This document shows positions 54,354 to 63,865 of a stretch of 64,000 bases of DNA, piece after piece (position 1 is the first letter of the stretch; each line of letters opens with the position of its first letter). The DNA is from Bacillota bacterium. GTDB lineage: Bacteria > Bacillota > Clostridia > Oscillospirales > Ruminococcaceae. A program made the position numbers and the translations under genes. The DNA lies in NCBI GenBank assembly GCA_029572815.1, contig JAKPUQ010000014.1, forward strand, positions 35,682 to 99,681, written 5' to 3'. The notes below the pieces were generated by a model, which saw only the letters and a list, made by a program, of their open reading frames with translations, was not told where the DNA came from and searched no databases.

Positions 54354-54399
54354 CGCTGAAAAGCTCCTGAGGGTAAGAAAGATACCTGTATAGAAGTTT

Positions 54400-54437
54400 T
54401 GCCCCTGAACGTATCAAGCGCTCAGGGGCATTGTATT
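54400..54437 (+). terminator. Terminator of rpoBC
   Basis: TGCCCCTGA and TCAGGGGCA with a 13-base loop, followed by TTGTATTT. Confidence 0.8.
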
Positions 54438-54440
54438 TAA

Positions 54441-54552
54441 GTTAAGAGTTGAAAGTTGAGAGTTTAGAGTTAATGTGTTCGCTCACGTTATTTAAATAAT
54501 GTCGCCTTCGGCTACACCGCATCTTTCAACTCTAAACTCTCAACTATAAACT
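54441..54552. repeat. Dispersed palindromic repeat, copy B
   Basis: Left arm GTTAAGAGTTGAAAGTTGAG, core with TTAATGTGTTCGCT and a TTATTTAAATAAT near-palindrome, right arm TTTCAACTCTAAACTCTCAA. The core is the inverse of copy A (34305-34463). It ends six bases before the GNAT start codon. Confidence 0.8.
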
Positions 54553-54557
54553 TAATT

Positions 54558-55022
54558 ATGAAAAATATACTCAGACTTATAGATAAAAAAGAATGTGAAA
54601 AACTCTGGAGAATGCAGGTGGAGGCATTCTCCGACCTTCTCGAAAAGTATCGGGACTACGATATAAGTCCCGCTAATGAGCCCATGAGCAGAGTCATGGA
54701 GCGCCTGGAGCAGCCCTTCACTTACTACTATTTTATAATGGACGGAGATACCGCTGTGGGCGCCGTCAGGGTTGTGGACATGAAGGACGGCAGTCCCAAG
54801 CGTATCTCTCCCATATTCATCATGAAGGAGCACCGCGGAAAGGGCTTCGCAAAGGCAGCCATAAGGGCTGTTGAGGAGCTCCACGGTACGGACAACTGGT
54901 CTCTTGACACCATTTTGCAGGAGGAGGGCAACTGCTGCCTCTATGAGAAAATGGGATACCGCAGAACAGGGGACACTCAGGTCATAAATGAGAGAATGAC
55001 CCTTGTATTCTACGAAAAATAG
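54558..55022 (+). CDS. GNAT-family acetyltransferase
   Basis: A 154-residue acetyltransferase. The acetyl-CoA loop reads PIFIMKEHRGKGFAKAAIRAVE (about 84-105), matching the Q/RxxGxG/A pattern, and the C-terminal part has CCLYEKMGYRRTGD. The substrate is unknown. No ribosome-binding sequence precedes the ATG, because a dispersed repeat ends directly in front of it; translation may depend on a leaderless or weak start. Confidence 0.85.
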   Translation: MKNILRLIDKKECEKLWRMQVEAFSDLLEKYRDYDISPANEPMSRVMERLEQPFTYYYFIMDGDTAVGAVRVVDMKDGSPKRISPIFIMKEHRGKGFAKAAIRAVEELHGTDNWSLDTILQEEGNCCLYEKMGYRRTGDTQVINERMTLVFYEK

Positions 55023-55082
55023 CCTTATATAACTCGGCATATCCTGTCCCGCTGCTGCATATAATGCAGTGAGGTGAGATGT

Positions 55083-56220
55083 ATGAGAAAGATCATTGCA
55101 GCTGCACTTGCGGCTGCTTTTGTTTTTGGGGGCTGTTCGGCGGAGCTGCCGCAGCAGTCTTCGGAAACTTCACAGCCCTGCGCAACTACTGCGGAAAATA
55201 CTCAGGAGAGATACGTTCCCCTGAACTACAAAAATCAGGTGGGAATGTGGCTGCCCTATGTTAAGTTTCCCGACTATATGCAGAGCCGCAGTGAGGAGCA
55301 GTTCCGTAAGGAGATAGTTGAGATACTGGAGGACGCCGCCGCAGAGGGCGTGAACACAGTATATTTTCATGCCCATCCTGTGGGGGATGCATATTACAGG
55401 TCGGATATTTTTCCTAAGGGAGAGCTTCTCGACGGGAGCTATGACCCCCTGGCAATAGTGGTGGAGGAGGCGCATAAACGGGATATGTCTGTTCACGCCT
55501 GGATAAATCCCCTGAGACTCCAGACCGAGGAGCAGATGAGGGCACTGCCCGATGACTTCATTGTTAAGAAGTGGATAGCCGCAGGGGAGCCCTTTGTGAA
55601 AAATGTGAACGGCCGCTGGTATCTGGACCCCGCCTATTCCGAGACCCGCGAGCTGCTGACAGAAGCTGCTGCGGAGATACTGGACGGTTACAAGGTGGAC
55701 GAGCTCCATATAGATGACTACTTCTATCCCACCGCGGATACGGACTTCGACAGCGAAGCCTTTGCAGAAAGCGGAGAGTCCGACCTTGCACAGTGGCGAA
55801 TGGATAATGTCAGCAGCTTCGTAAAAGCCCTCTATGATACCGTGAAAAGCCGTGATAAAAGGCTGGTTTTCGGCATAAGTCCACAGGCAAATATCTCCGC
55901 GGACTACGACAGTCAGTTTGCCGATGTAAGGCGCTGGGCAGGGGAGCAGGGCTTCTGCGATTATATAGTTCCCCAGATATATTTCGGCTTCAATAACGAG
56001 AACAGTCCCTTCCTGACTGTGCTTCAGCAGTGGGAGGAACTCACCCGTGACAGCGGGGGTGTCCCTTGTGATCGGTCTGGCTCCGTATAAGCTGGGCAGA
56101 GAGGATAAGTGGGCAGGAAAGGCTGCGGAGCTGGAATGGATAAACGATCCCGACATCATTTCAAAGCAGATAGCCGCTGTGAAGGAGTCCTCCGCAGACG
56201 GCTATGCACTATATTACTGA
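55083..56220 (+). pseudogene. GHL10/DUF187-type glycosidase-like lipoprotein, frameshifted
   Basis: A lipoprotein (GGCSAE) with a TIM-barrel GHL10-type domain: GVNTVYFHAHPVGDAYYRSDIFP, MSVHAWINPLRL, WYLDPAYSETRELL and DELHIDDYFYPTADTDFD. The frame breaks at about 56055-56059 (GGGGG): the first frame stops at 56090, while the next frame continues the family ending as SLVIGLAPYKLGREDKWAG through GYALYY and TGA at 56218-56220. Removing one G restores a 378-residue protein. Either the gene is broken in this strain or the run is a sequence error. Start at 55083 chosen because of GAGGTGA upstream. Confidence 0.8.
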
Positions 56221-56238
56221 AAAATATTGCACTTTCTC

Positions 56239-56267
56239 TTGACAAGCTGCTCCCAATATGGTATAAT
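56239..56267 (+). promoter_or_regulatory. Promoter of tRNA-Ala
   Basis: Perfect TTGACA and TATAAT, 17 bp apart, ending 11 bases before the tRNA. Confidence 0.88.
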
Positions 56268-56278
56268 ACATACTGTTC

Positions 56279-56354
56279 GGGGCATTAGCGCAGCTGGGAG
56301 CGCATCACACTGGCAGTGTGGGGGTCAGGGGTTCGAATCCCCTATGCTCCACCA
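56279..56354 (+). tRNA. tRNA-Ala (anticodon GGC)
   Basis: A complete cloverleaf with encoded CCA. The acceptor arm GGGGCAT/ATGCTCC contains the G3-U70 pair that identifies alanine tRNA, the anticodon loop is CTGGCAG (anticodon GGC), and the T arm is AGGGG-TTCGAAT-CCCCT. It marks the left edge of an integrated island. Confidence 0.97.
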
Positions 56355-56362
56355 ACGAAAAA

Positions 56363-56398
56363 AGCCTATGTTTAGCCAAAAACATAGGCTTTATTTTT
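56363..56398. terminator. Terminator after tRNA-Ala
   Basis: AAAGCCTATGTTT and AAACATAGGCTTT form a 13-bp stem followed by ATTTTT. Confidence 0.9.
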
Positions 56399-56432
56399 AG
56401 ATCATTATGCTGCAAGCGGCAGAAAACACAAT

Positions 56433-56488
56433 ATTTCCGTTAAGATTTCCGTTACGTGTATCAAGAAACGCATATTGTAACGGCAAAT
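56433..56488. other. Probable integrase arm-type sites of the second island
   Basis: ATTTCCGTTA occurs at 56433-56442 and 56445-56454, and a near-inverted copy TGTAACGGCAAAT at 56476-56488. The layout mirrors that of the first element. Confidence 0.6.
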
Positions 56489-56535
56489 GCTGAAGCAATC
56501 ACAAAATAAGGCTCTCCGTGACGGAGAGCCTCAAT

Positions 56536-57996
56536 TCATAAGTCCGCATTATCCTTGCGCTTTTCTAGCTTGAGTTTATCCTCAAGGGCGTTTGATGCGA
56601 TCTCGTCCGCGGACTGGATAGCGTGAATATATATCTTACTTGTCGTAGCGATACTGGAATGTCCCAGCCTTCGTGAGACAGTCGGGATACTTACTCCTTC
56701 AGCGATCAGAAGCGTCGCATGGGTATGCCGGAGTGAATGCGGCGTAAAATATGGCAGATTATTACGCTTTACGAATTTTCGTACCCAATCGCTGACACTG
56801 TATGGGTTCATAGGCGTTGAGTCGACCTTTGTGAACAAGCGGTCGTTGGGGACTGTTTGGGTACTGCCGTCTGCAAGAATAATCTGTATTTCGTCATGCC
56901 AGTAATCATCAAGCTCGGTTCTTCGCTTCTGCCAATACTGCTGATATTCTCGGAGCTGGTCTAACATTGTGTCAGACAGCTTGATAGTGCGGTATGATGT
57001 ATCATTTTTCGGAGACTTTGTAATTATCCCCATATGATCTACTGCCTGGCTTGTCCTGCGGATAGATATGACTTTCTTGTCAAAATCAATATCCTTCCAT
57101 TCAAGTCCGAGCAGTTCACCTCTGCGGATACCGCTGTAAATAAGCAAATACATAATCGTTTTCCACTTGATAGGTTCATTTTCAAGCAGCTCCAGAACGT
57201 GCCTTACCTGTTCATCATCAAGGAAAGCAGCTTCCTTACGCTCCAGCTTAGGAGCTTTCATATGGTTTCTGTCGGCGATGTTGAAGGGGATAAGCCTGTC
57301 ACGGGTCGCCTGTGCCAGTATTGTGCTTATGAGCTTGTGATAGTGGAGTATGGTTTTGTCTGACAAACCTCCCGTATCAAGATGAAGGTCAAATAATTTC
57401 TGCACAGGGGTATTAAGTCCTTTAGCTATCTTTTCGGCTGATTTGATACTGATATGTCCGTCAGGTCTGCAGACTGCGCAGATTGTTGTGGAGGATACTC
57501 CGCATAATGAAGCAAATTTATCCTTGGAGATCTGCATTTGTTTTCTTATATCATCTATCTTATCCGACGTGGCATAGGCTCCTGTTCGCTTGACGCCGTT
57601 TTCACGCAGATTACTGTAAAACATTTGCAAATGCCGGGATTGAAGTTTTACGAGCTTGATATCCCCCAAAGCTTGTTTGATATCTCGGAACATACCGAGA
57701 TATCACTCATATGTCTTGGGAGCAAGCTGTGGTGGACGGTTCATTTCAAGCCATTCTTCGCCGTAGTCGCCAAAACGTATGTTGCTGTCGTAATATTGCC
57801 CTTCTTTAACGGCGTCCTCAAATTTGACGATCTGTCTTTGCAGTTCCTTTTCAATCTGTTTATCGCTCATGCCGCCTGACGGCTTCCATGTCATAGACTT
57901 TTCGATTTGTTTGCCATAGCAGTCGTATCCGTTATAGGTGCGTATGTAATAGGTGATTTGACCGTTTTTGGATATGCGCTTTTTAATGGTTGCCAT
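56536..57996 (-). pseudogene. int: Tyrosine integrase with embedded HTH, interrupted by an in-frame TGA
   Basis: Two open pieces lie in the same frame: 57703-57996 (arm-binding domain, ending LAPKTYE) and 56536-57702. Between them is TGA at 57703-57705; family members commonly read TYERYLGML here, so the stop probably replaced an Arg codon (CGA to TGA). The catalytic domain is intact: YSGIRRGELLGLEW, HSLRHTHATLL and LGHSSIATTSKIYIHA with Tyr. Between the arm and catalytic domains, residues KQMQISKDKFASLCGVSSTT form an XRE-like helix-turn-helix inserted in the core-binding region. Start of the first piece is backed by AAAGAGG. Confidence 0.85.
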
Positions 57997-58053
57997 ATCT
58001 TTATACCTCTTTCCATGATTATGGGGCGTTCCGTGAAACGCCCCATGTTAACT

Positions 58054-58278
58054 TTAAGCTGTTATTTTTCTGATCCTTGACACTGGCTCATCCTGATTAA
58101 GCGTATGGGTATCGAGGAACGTCATCAGCCCCTCCCAATTTACAAGAAGCGATCGACCAGCCTTAACGGATGGAATTTCGCCACTATTGACGAGTGTAAG
58201 CAGTAATCTTCTGCTGATGCCGATATTGTGCTCCTTGCAGAGCTTAAAGGTTTCGTTCAGACTATTCATTTTTTTCAT
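58054..58278 (-). CDS. xis: Excisionase-like DNA-binding protein
   Basis: A 74-residue protein starting MKKMNSLNETFKLCKEHNIG. The segment GISRRLLLTLVNSGEIPSVKAGRSLLVNWEGLMTFL is an excisionase-type helix-turn-helix. Start at 58278 is set by AGGAGG 7 bases upstream. It lies directly before the integrase in the same direction, as in many tRNA-targeted elements. Just upstream is a hairpin AAGCGCCC/GGGCGCTT (58353-58372). Confidence 0.8.
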   Translation of the reverse strand: MKKMNSLNETFKLCKEHNIGISRRLLLTLVNSGEIPSVKAGRSLLVNWEGLMTFLDTHTLNQDEPVSRIRKITA

Positions 58279-58378
58279 ATGGGTTCCTCCTGTTCTTTTC
58301 TGAGCCAGATACTTGCTTGGCTCTAAATTATGTGGTATAATACTTGTATATGAAGCGCCCCGAAGGGCGCTTTCATAA

Positions 58379-61241
58379 CTAAGCTTCTTCTTCCTGGGTG
58401 TAGGTCCTTCCGATGAGAGTGACGTATTTATTCTTACCCTCGAAAGAATCACAGAAGTTTCCAACAGCCACGCACTCACCCTGATCCAGGCCTGCAAGCG
58501 TTGAAGTGTCAATTCCGGTGATCTTGGAGACATCTTTGAGTGCGTCAGATTTAGGACGGAAGAAGATGAGCATCCCGCAATTGCCTATAAGCTTACCGAG
58601 ACAGTCCTTATCCAGTGAGAACTCCTGAGAAGCCAGCAGCAGCGTAAAGCCAAACTTTCCGCCTTTTCTTAACATTATATCAATTGGAGAACCTGTAGCG
58701 ATGAAGTGATCCGAAACTTCGTCGATAACCAACGTGAGCTTATCGTCAGGGTTACGCTGTTTGAACGTATACAAGCTTGCAAGCAACATATCCATTACGT
58801 GTGTAGACTTATTCACGCTGTCATCAGAAGCCGATATAACAACAATCTGCTTGGTATTCTCGAAAAACTTATCCCAACCAGCTTTGATCTGCTCATTACC
58901 GTCGAGGTTGTCGAAAACATCGTAAAGCTTTTCATAAAGTTTTTTCTGGATTGGATCACCAATATCGAGATAGCCAAGTATATCTCTGAGTTCGGCATCA
59001 GGCTCGTTACCACGCTCTTTAAGGAAGGCGGATAAACGACGCCTCAGCACCTTTTCCTGAACTTCGCCACTGATCCTTATAGCTGCTGATAATATTCCCA
59101 TCAGTTGGTTTTTGGCATCAGGGAGATTCTCGCAACCATCAAGGTTCATAAGATCAACAGGCACCCCCTGCCTATTGATGTCCCAAAAAGAGAAGTATTT
59201 TGATATCACCGATTCTGGTAGATGCTTGGAAAGCTCACGCTTTAAGTAGCCGCCGGTATGGTCACAGATCAATACCTTTTCATTCGTCCTTGCCTTCGAC
59301 ACCGCCTGTTGACACAGGTAGAATGTCTTTCCGGCTCGCGTTGCGCCACAAACATATTGGTGGCGGTTGACGTCTAATTCAGGTCCGGCAGTGACACCCG
59401 CCACACCGGTTCCAGACGAATTACGCAATATAGGCATAAAGTCACGATGCATCTGTTCCGCACACATAAAGAATGCCGCAAGCTCCTGTTCCTGGATCTT
59501 ATCAACCGCATCAGCGTTCAGGATTGCCTTGGGTATTGAATACACGCTTATTGAGCGCTTCTTATAAGGCGCAACTTCGACCTCAATCATGCGCTTGTAG
59601 TTGTTGTTTGAGTAGAGCAACTCCGCTTCGTTTAGCGCTGCCAGCAAGATATTGCGGCGTTTAGTCGTTCGCATCAGCGGAAGTATATTGTTGTCGAGTA
59701 CGACTGTCTCAAAGCTGAGGTTATCGTGATCAGAGACAAGATCTCCGGATTTGTAGTATGGTGGATCGTTTTGTCCGACAACTCTTACAACTCCTGAGAC
59801 TATAAGTCTGTTTAACACTTCACGGAAGTCGTTGACAACATCTACAGTTGCGCTGTCTGACTGAACCTGATCAAGATTGACAAAAGTTGTGAACGCGTTG
59901 AATTCATCAAAACCGATAAGGCCAAGCTCTTTTAGGAACCATGCCGTAGTACCCAGACCCTTTATAGTCCTGGCACGTTCAGGCTCAAATACATCGCTTG
60001 GGTATTGCGCTATCTGTTCAACAGCTGCACCGAGCTTTGATAAAGCCTCGGCGGTATCGTTCACAAACCATTTGATCAGTGCCGAATCAAACTCTCCTGA
60101 GAGCTTCTGAAGCTTGTTTACATCAATCTCGCCGGTAGTACCCGAGAGCGTCAAATGCAGCGCTGGAAAATCAGGTGGAACGTTGCTCGGTCTGTCTTCG
60201 ATGATGGCAATGACGTGCCATCCACGTGTCTCCTTACCATCTGCACCAATCAGATCGCGATGAAGAACATCAAAGCTTGCAAGGCGCAGCTTCTGCGATT
60301 CAATGAGCGAAGTGTCACGAAAAAGTGCTACTCCGTCGTTTGTGCTGTCAAGCTCCTTGAGCAGCTCTGTTTTGCTTGCCGTCAGAGAACATATAGAGGT
60401 TGTTTTGTAGTTTTTATTTTTTATGCATGCGACTGCCACCTTAGCACTTTTTTCGCCCGCCGGTTTTATTGCATAGGCTTCCTCAGAAGGTGAGTCCATA
60501 TGGTAAAAGCGACTGATCTGCGAATGGACGCGGATTATTACAAGCGGGATAAGTTCAGGACAACTCTTCAAGAAGTCCCTATATTCAACCGTGACATCAG
60601 AGAGTACCCTATCAGTCCTCATAATCCGACGTTCCTTTATTTCTTCTGGGTAGTATTCCTCAAGTCCCGGGAATACTGAATCAGCAGAAGCAAAGTCAAT
60701 CTTTCCCTCTTCGTAATACTGCCAGCCCGAACGTTTTGGAATATGAAGGAACTTCGGATCTGAAAAATCCTGAAGTGCCAGACCAACTGCAGCTGTCAAG
60801 TACTCGCCTTTGCAGTCGGGATTCCTGCGAAAGAACGACAGATGCGGCAAGAACTGTCTGTGGCAGTACTCTTTGAATGAGAGAATGAACGGATATATTT
60901 GATCCTCATATTCAATCTCGACATATAGTCCTTTAAACTTCGTCGAGCTTTGAGGATCAACGACAAGTTCTTTTTTTGATCTTGAACTTGCCTACGATAA
61001 CAACTCTGCCGTTACGCTCCTTAACTTTATACTCGCCGGTATACTTATCATAGATAATCTTACGGGCGGAGAACTCAGTATCGTTGCTGCGTGAGATTAC
61101 TTGACGAGGGCTATACCACGCATTATTCCAATTGAAGGAATTGCTGCACCAGTAATTGAAATTACTGAGCGGATAGCTTGCGGGGGGACCGAATACAGGC
61201 GGATAGCCGCCATTGCTGCCATAAAATGAATCAAAATACAT
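58379..61241 (-). pseudogene. HerA/FtsK-like DNA-pumping ATPase, frameshifted near the N-terminus
   Basis: The main frame encodes about 860 residues with Walker A CGATRAGKTFYLCQQ (about residue 500 of the longest frame), Walker B LTLVIDEVSDHF and an arginine-finger-like FRPKSDALKD region: a HerA/DUF87 hexameric ATPase. No start with a ribosome site lies in that frame. A separate frame begins at 61241 (AAAGGAG upstream) with MYFDSFYGSNGGYPP and ends after KFKIKK at a run of seven A (about 60968-60974); dropping one A joins it to KELVVDPQSS of the main frame. The full protein would be about 950 residues. HerA ATPases drive DNA in transfer or partner with nucleases in defence; neither partner is obvious here. 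Confidence 0.75.
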
Positions 61242-61364
61242 TTTTTCTACTCCTTTTACAAATTTCGCATATCTGTGATAATCCAATGATACCACATATG
61301 TGCGCTATAGTCTTTACCGACAGTTTACTGTGATTTTACTATATTTTTTCGGAGGTATGACAGT

Positions 61365-62204
61365 ATGCCGCAATTCAATATTTCAGTATTTATAAAAAAG
61401 CTGTCCGAATGTTTAAACGAGCATAGCACACAGTCAGCTGCTTTTAATTTGCTATTTAATTTGATCACCTATAACACGGACATATATGAATTTGACTTTC
61501 CTGATAAGAAAATAAGCAATGTAATGAACGGCATCGAAGATATTCCTGAAAAAGTACGAAATGCTTCTAATGATCCTAATGTAATTAAAGCAATAAAAGA
61601 AAGCATGCCAAAAGTAGTTATCCCACTTTTGCGCAAGCCTTTAATCGATGACCTCATGTATACTTACGGAGAATTAATCCAAGCAGACAGCTCTATATCA
61701 CCCAAGACAAAGGAACGGTTGCTGACGTTAATAAATAGCGATGATACATGTGAGACTTTGGCCGAGTTATTCTTGTACGTTTTAAATATACCTTTTAAAA
61801 AACATGATGAATTTAGAGAGCTTTACTATTGTAGCTCCGCTTTTACTCATGATAACAAAAATAACCTTCTTTCAGTGTTCAAGCAGCAATATGGTAACTT
61901 CATTGATTTAGATAAGGGCTCAAACAAAGAACTTGAAGTAGATAAGGCATACAAAATTACTATGAATTGTTCCATGGAATCTGTTTTTGTTCGAGGCTCT
62001 TATATGACAAATATAACTTTTAAGTATTATGATAAAGAATGCACTGCTTCAACTTCTTGTGCTAATTGGATATCACAAAGTGAACTGGATAACTTTTTAA
62101 ATGCAGGAAATAAAACGTTTACTATGGTTTTTAAAGTTTTGAATGTATGTGATGATAACATATGCCAGGTGCACATTTACCTTATAGGAGAACTTTATAA
62201 ATGA
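61365..62204 (+). CDS. Unrecognised accessory protein, first of a pair
   Basis: A 279-residue soluble protein from AT-rich DNA. The first 145 residues are helical (FIKKLSECLNEHSTQSAAFNLLF..., PLLRKPLIDDLMYTYGELIQ); the second half is more beta-rich with several Cys (CSMESVFVRGSYMTNITFKY, NVCDDNICQVHIYLIG). I know no matching family. The start follows CGGAGG, and the gene overlaps the next by four bases (ATGA). The pair sits divergent from the HerA-like ATPase gene; a shared defence role is possible but unproven. Confidence 0.75.
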   Translation: MPQFNISVFIKKLSECLNEHSTQSAAFNLLFNLITYNTDIYEFDFPDKKISNVMNGIEDIPEKVRNASNDPNVIKAIKESMPKVVIPLLRKPLIDDLMYTYGELIQADSSISPKTKERLLTLINSDDTCETLAELFLYVLNIPFKKHDEFRELYYCSSAFTHDNKNNLLSVFKQQYGNFIDLDKGSNKELEVDKAYKITMNCSMESVFVRGSYMTNITFKYYDKECTASTSCANWISQSELDNFLNAGNKTFTMVFKVLNVCDDNICQVHIYLIGELYK

Positions 62205-63049
62205 ATATGTATGCTATTGGAGAATTTGCAGCTGAGACGATGTTAAATGGGAAAATACAACCAGATTTCAAGATGGATAATCTTGGAATAAATGGCTCAA
62301 GAATTGTGTTTGTTGATAGTCCTGAAGTGTTTTCGTGTTGTATTCCTGATGAACTCGATAATGAAGTGCTGCGTAAGATAACCGAGTCCATTTTTTCTCT
62401 TCTGCGTTCTTTGCATAGCTATAAGGATATCAGCAGCTTTAGAGTAGGATTTACATCGCGCGGAGGATTATTAGCAGATATTATTTGGAATAATCTTGCT
62501 AACAAAGGTTTTTCTTCATTATCATATAAAGGAATATATAACGACAAACTGTTATATGATACTTCTAATATGCCTTCTACAATAACATTGAAAGAATGTA
62601 TATCCGAATGGAAGTTAATACCATTCGATATTATTAATATAGGTAATATACCATCTTTACAAGCATATCTCAGTTCAAAAGTAAGAACTACAAGGACACA
62701 GCTTTCCGCTTATTACCTTGATTTTCTATATTATATAAGAAGCTTTATTGTTCTAAAACAACACTGCCCTGAACAAATTCCCATACTCATACTAAACATG
62801 GGGCTTTTGTCGCATCAATTTGGAAAGACCTACAGTACATTTGGTTTGCTCAGTAAATGCGCAGAAATAAGCAGACCCAATCATGATATCAATAAAGTGT
62901 GTGCCGAAAAACTACATATTCTCAAACAAACAGAAAACATTGTCCCAAAATTAGAAAATATAATACTTAATAATATAGATCAAGACCTTTTTGAGTATTT
63001 ATGGCTATTAAATGATCTTGACACATTTGAAAAACAACTATTGTTATGA
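62201..63049 (+). CDS. Unrecognised accessory protein, second of a pair
   Basis: A 282-residue soluble protein, translationally coupled to the previous gene (ATGA overlap, AGGAG upstream). Seen in it: an N-terminal region with FRVGFTSRGGLLADIIWNN, then mostly helices rich in Leu and Ile and a C-terminus ELWLLNDL-like stretch near residue 265. No motif for catalysis or nucleotide binding was found. AT content and codon use differ from the chromosomal genes, indicating horizontal transfer. Confidence 0.72.
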   Translation: MNMYAIGEFAAETMLNGKIQPDFKMDNLGINGSRIVFVDSPEVFSCCIPDELDNEVLRKITESIFSLLRSLHSYKDISSFRVGFTSRGGLLADIIWNNLANKGFSSLSYKGIYNDKLLYDTSNMPSTITLKECISEWKLIPFDIINIGNIPSLQAYLSSKVRTTRTQLSAYYLDFLYYIRSFIVLKQHCPEQIPILILNMGLLSHQFGKTYSTFGLLSKCAEISRPNHDINKVCAEKLHILKQTENIVPKLENIILNNIDQDLFEYLWLLNDLDTFEKQLLL

Positions 63050-63153
63050 TAATACAATCAATAATTATAATCCGTTTGGTATAAAAACGATATTCACCAA
63101 CCATTACCATTATTGAAACATCACATTTTACATAGTATTTCTTTGACTTTAAA

Positions 63154-63186
63154 AAATCAGAAATTTTTTCTGATTTACGTTTTTTA
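63154..63186 (+). terminator. Terminator of the two-gene accessory operon
   Basis: AAATCAGAA and TTCTGATTT pair around a T-rich loop and are followed by ACGTTTTTT. The gap 63050-63331 is AT-rich and otherwise holds only the hairpin at 63300-63324. Confidence 0.7.
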
Positions 63187-63299
63187 AAATAAAGCCATCC
63201 GAAAAATATGCAAAAAGGCCCTTTTCATTCTTTTTTGGCAAGACTTTTTCTGAAAAACGTAAATTCAAAAATTTTTTCAGTTTTTTATAATGATAATAC

Positions 63300-63324
63300 A
63301 GTAGCCTCCATTAAGGAGGCTACT
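63300..63324 (-). terminator. Hairpin downstream of the serine recombinase
   Basis: AGTAGCCTCC and GGAGGCTACT form a 10-bp stem with a 5-base loop just past the recombinase stop codon. Confidence 0.65.
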
Positions 63325-63331
63325 TCTATTG

Positions 63332-63865
63332 TTACTCACTTTTGTACAGTCTGTAATAATGCGACCGCGAGATTCCCAGCTCACGCATTGCCTCAACAGG
63401 CTTTTTGTTTCCGCAACGAACATCCGCCAATACCTGCTCCCAGTTATCAGGGAGAGGCTTTGACGGACGTCCGAAGCGGACGTTTTTCTTTTTTGCTGCT
63501 TCAATGCCTTCACGCTGACGAGCACGTATTTTATTACGCTCATTCTCAGCTATAGCTCCGAGTACTTCTATGAGGATAGCGTTTATCATTTCGAGTACCC
63601 ACGCCTGCTCCGGAGGAAAGTCAGTAAGTGTAGTAGGGATATCCAGTATCTTCACACGGATACCCATATCCTTGAGCTGTTCCAGCTCGCGCTTAATGTC
63701 GGACTTGTTACGGCTGAGCCTATCCAGTTCCTTTATGACGAGCGTGTCTCCTTTACGGAGCATTTGACGCTTGAGATACTGATATCCTTCACGCTCAGTA
63801 TCCTTGCCAGAAGCCTTATCAATTATAATGTTCTGCTCAGGAACGCCAAACTTAATAAGAGCTAT
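63332..63865 (-). pseudogene. Serine recombinase (resolvase), 5' end removed by an IS
   Basis: About 175 residues remain: ALIKFGVPEQNIIIDKASGKD, then KGDTLVIKELDRLSRNKSDI, a long helix AIAENERNKIRARQREGIEAAK and a C-terminal helix-turn-helix MRELGISRSHYYRLYK. The N-terminal YxRVS segment with the catalytic Ser is missing. The homology stops at about 63865, precisely where an IS-like end begins with TGT, and the reading frame upstream is unrelated hydrophobic sequence. It is therefore a truncated, inactive gene. Confidence 0.85.

Noticed and set aside
58351..58373. Terminator for the HerA-like gene
   Set aside because: The hairpin AAGCGCCC/GGGCGCTT is good, but no T-run follows on the minus strand; it may be only a leader hairpin of the xis gene.
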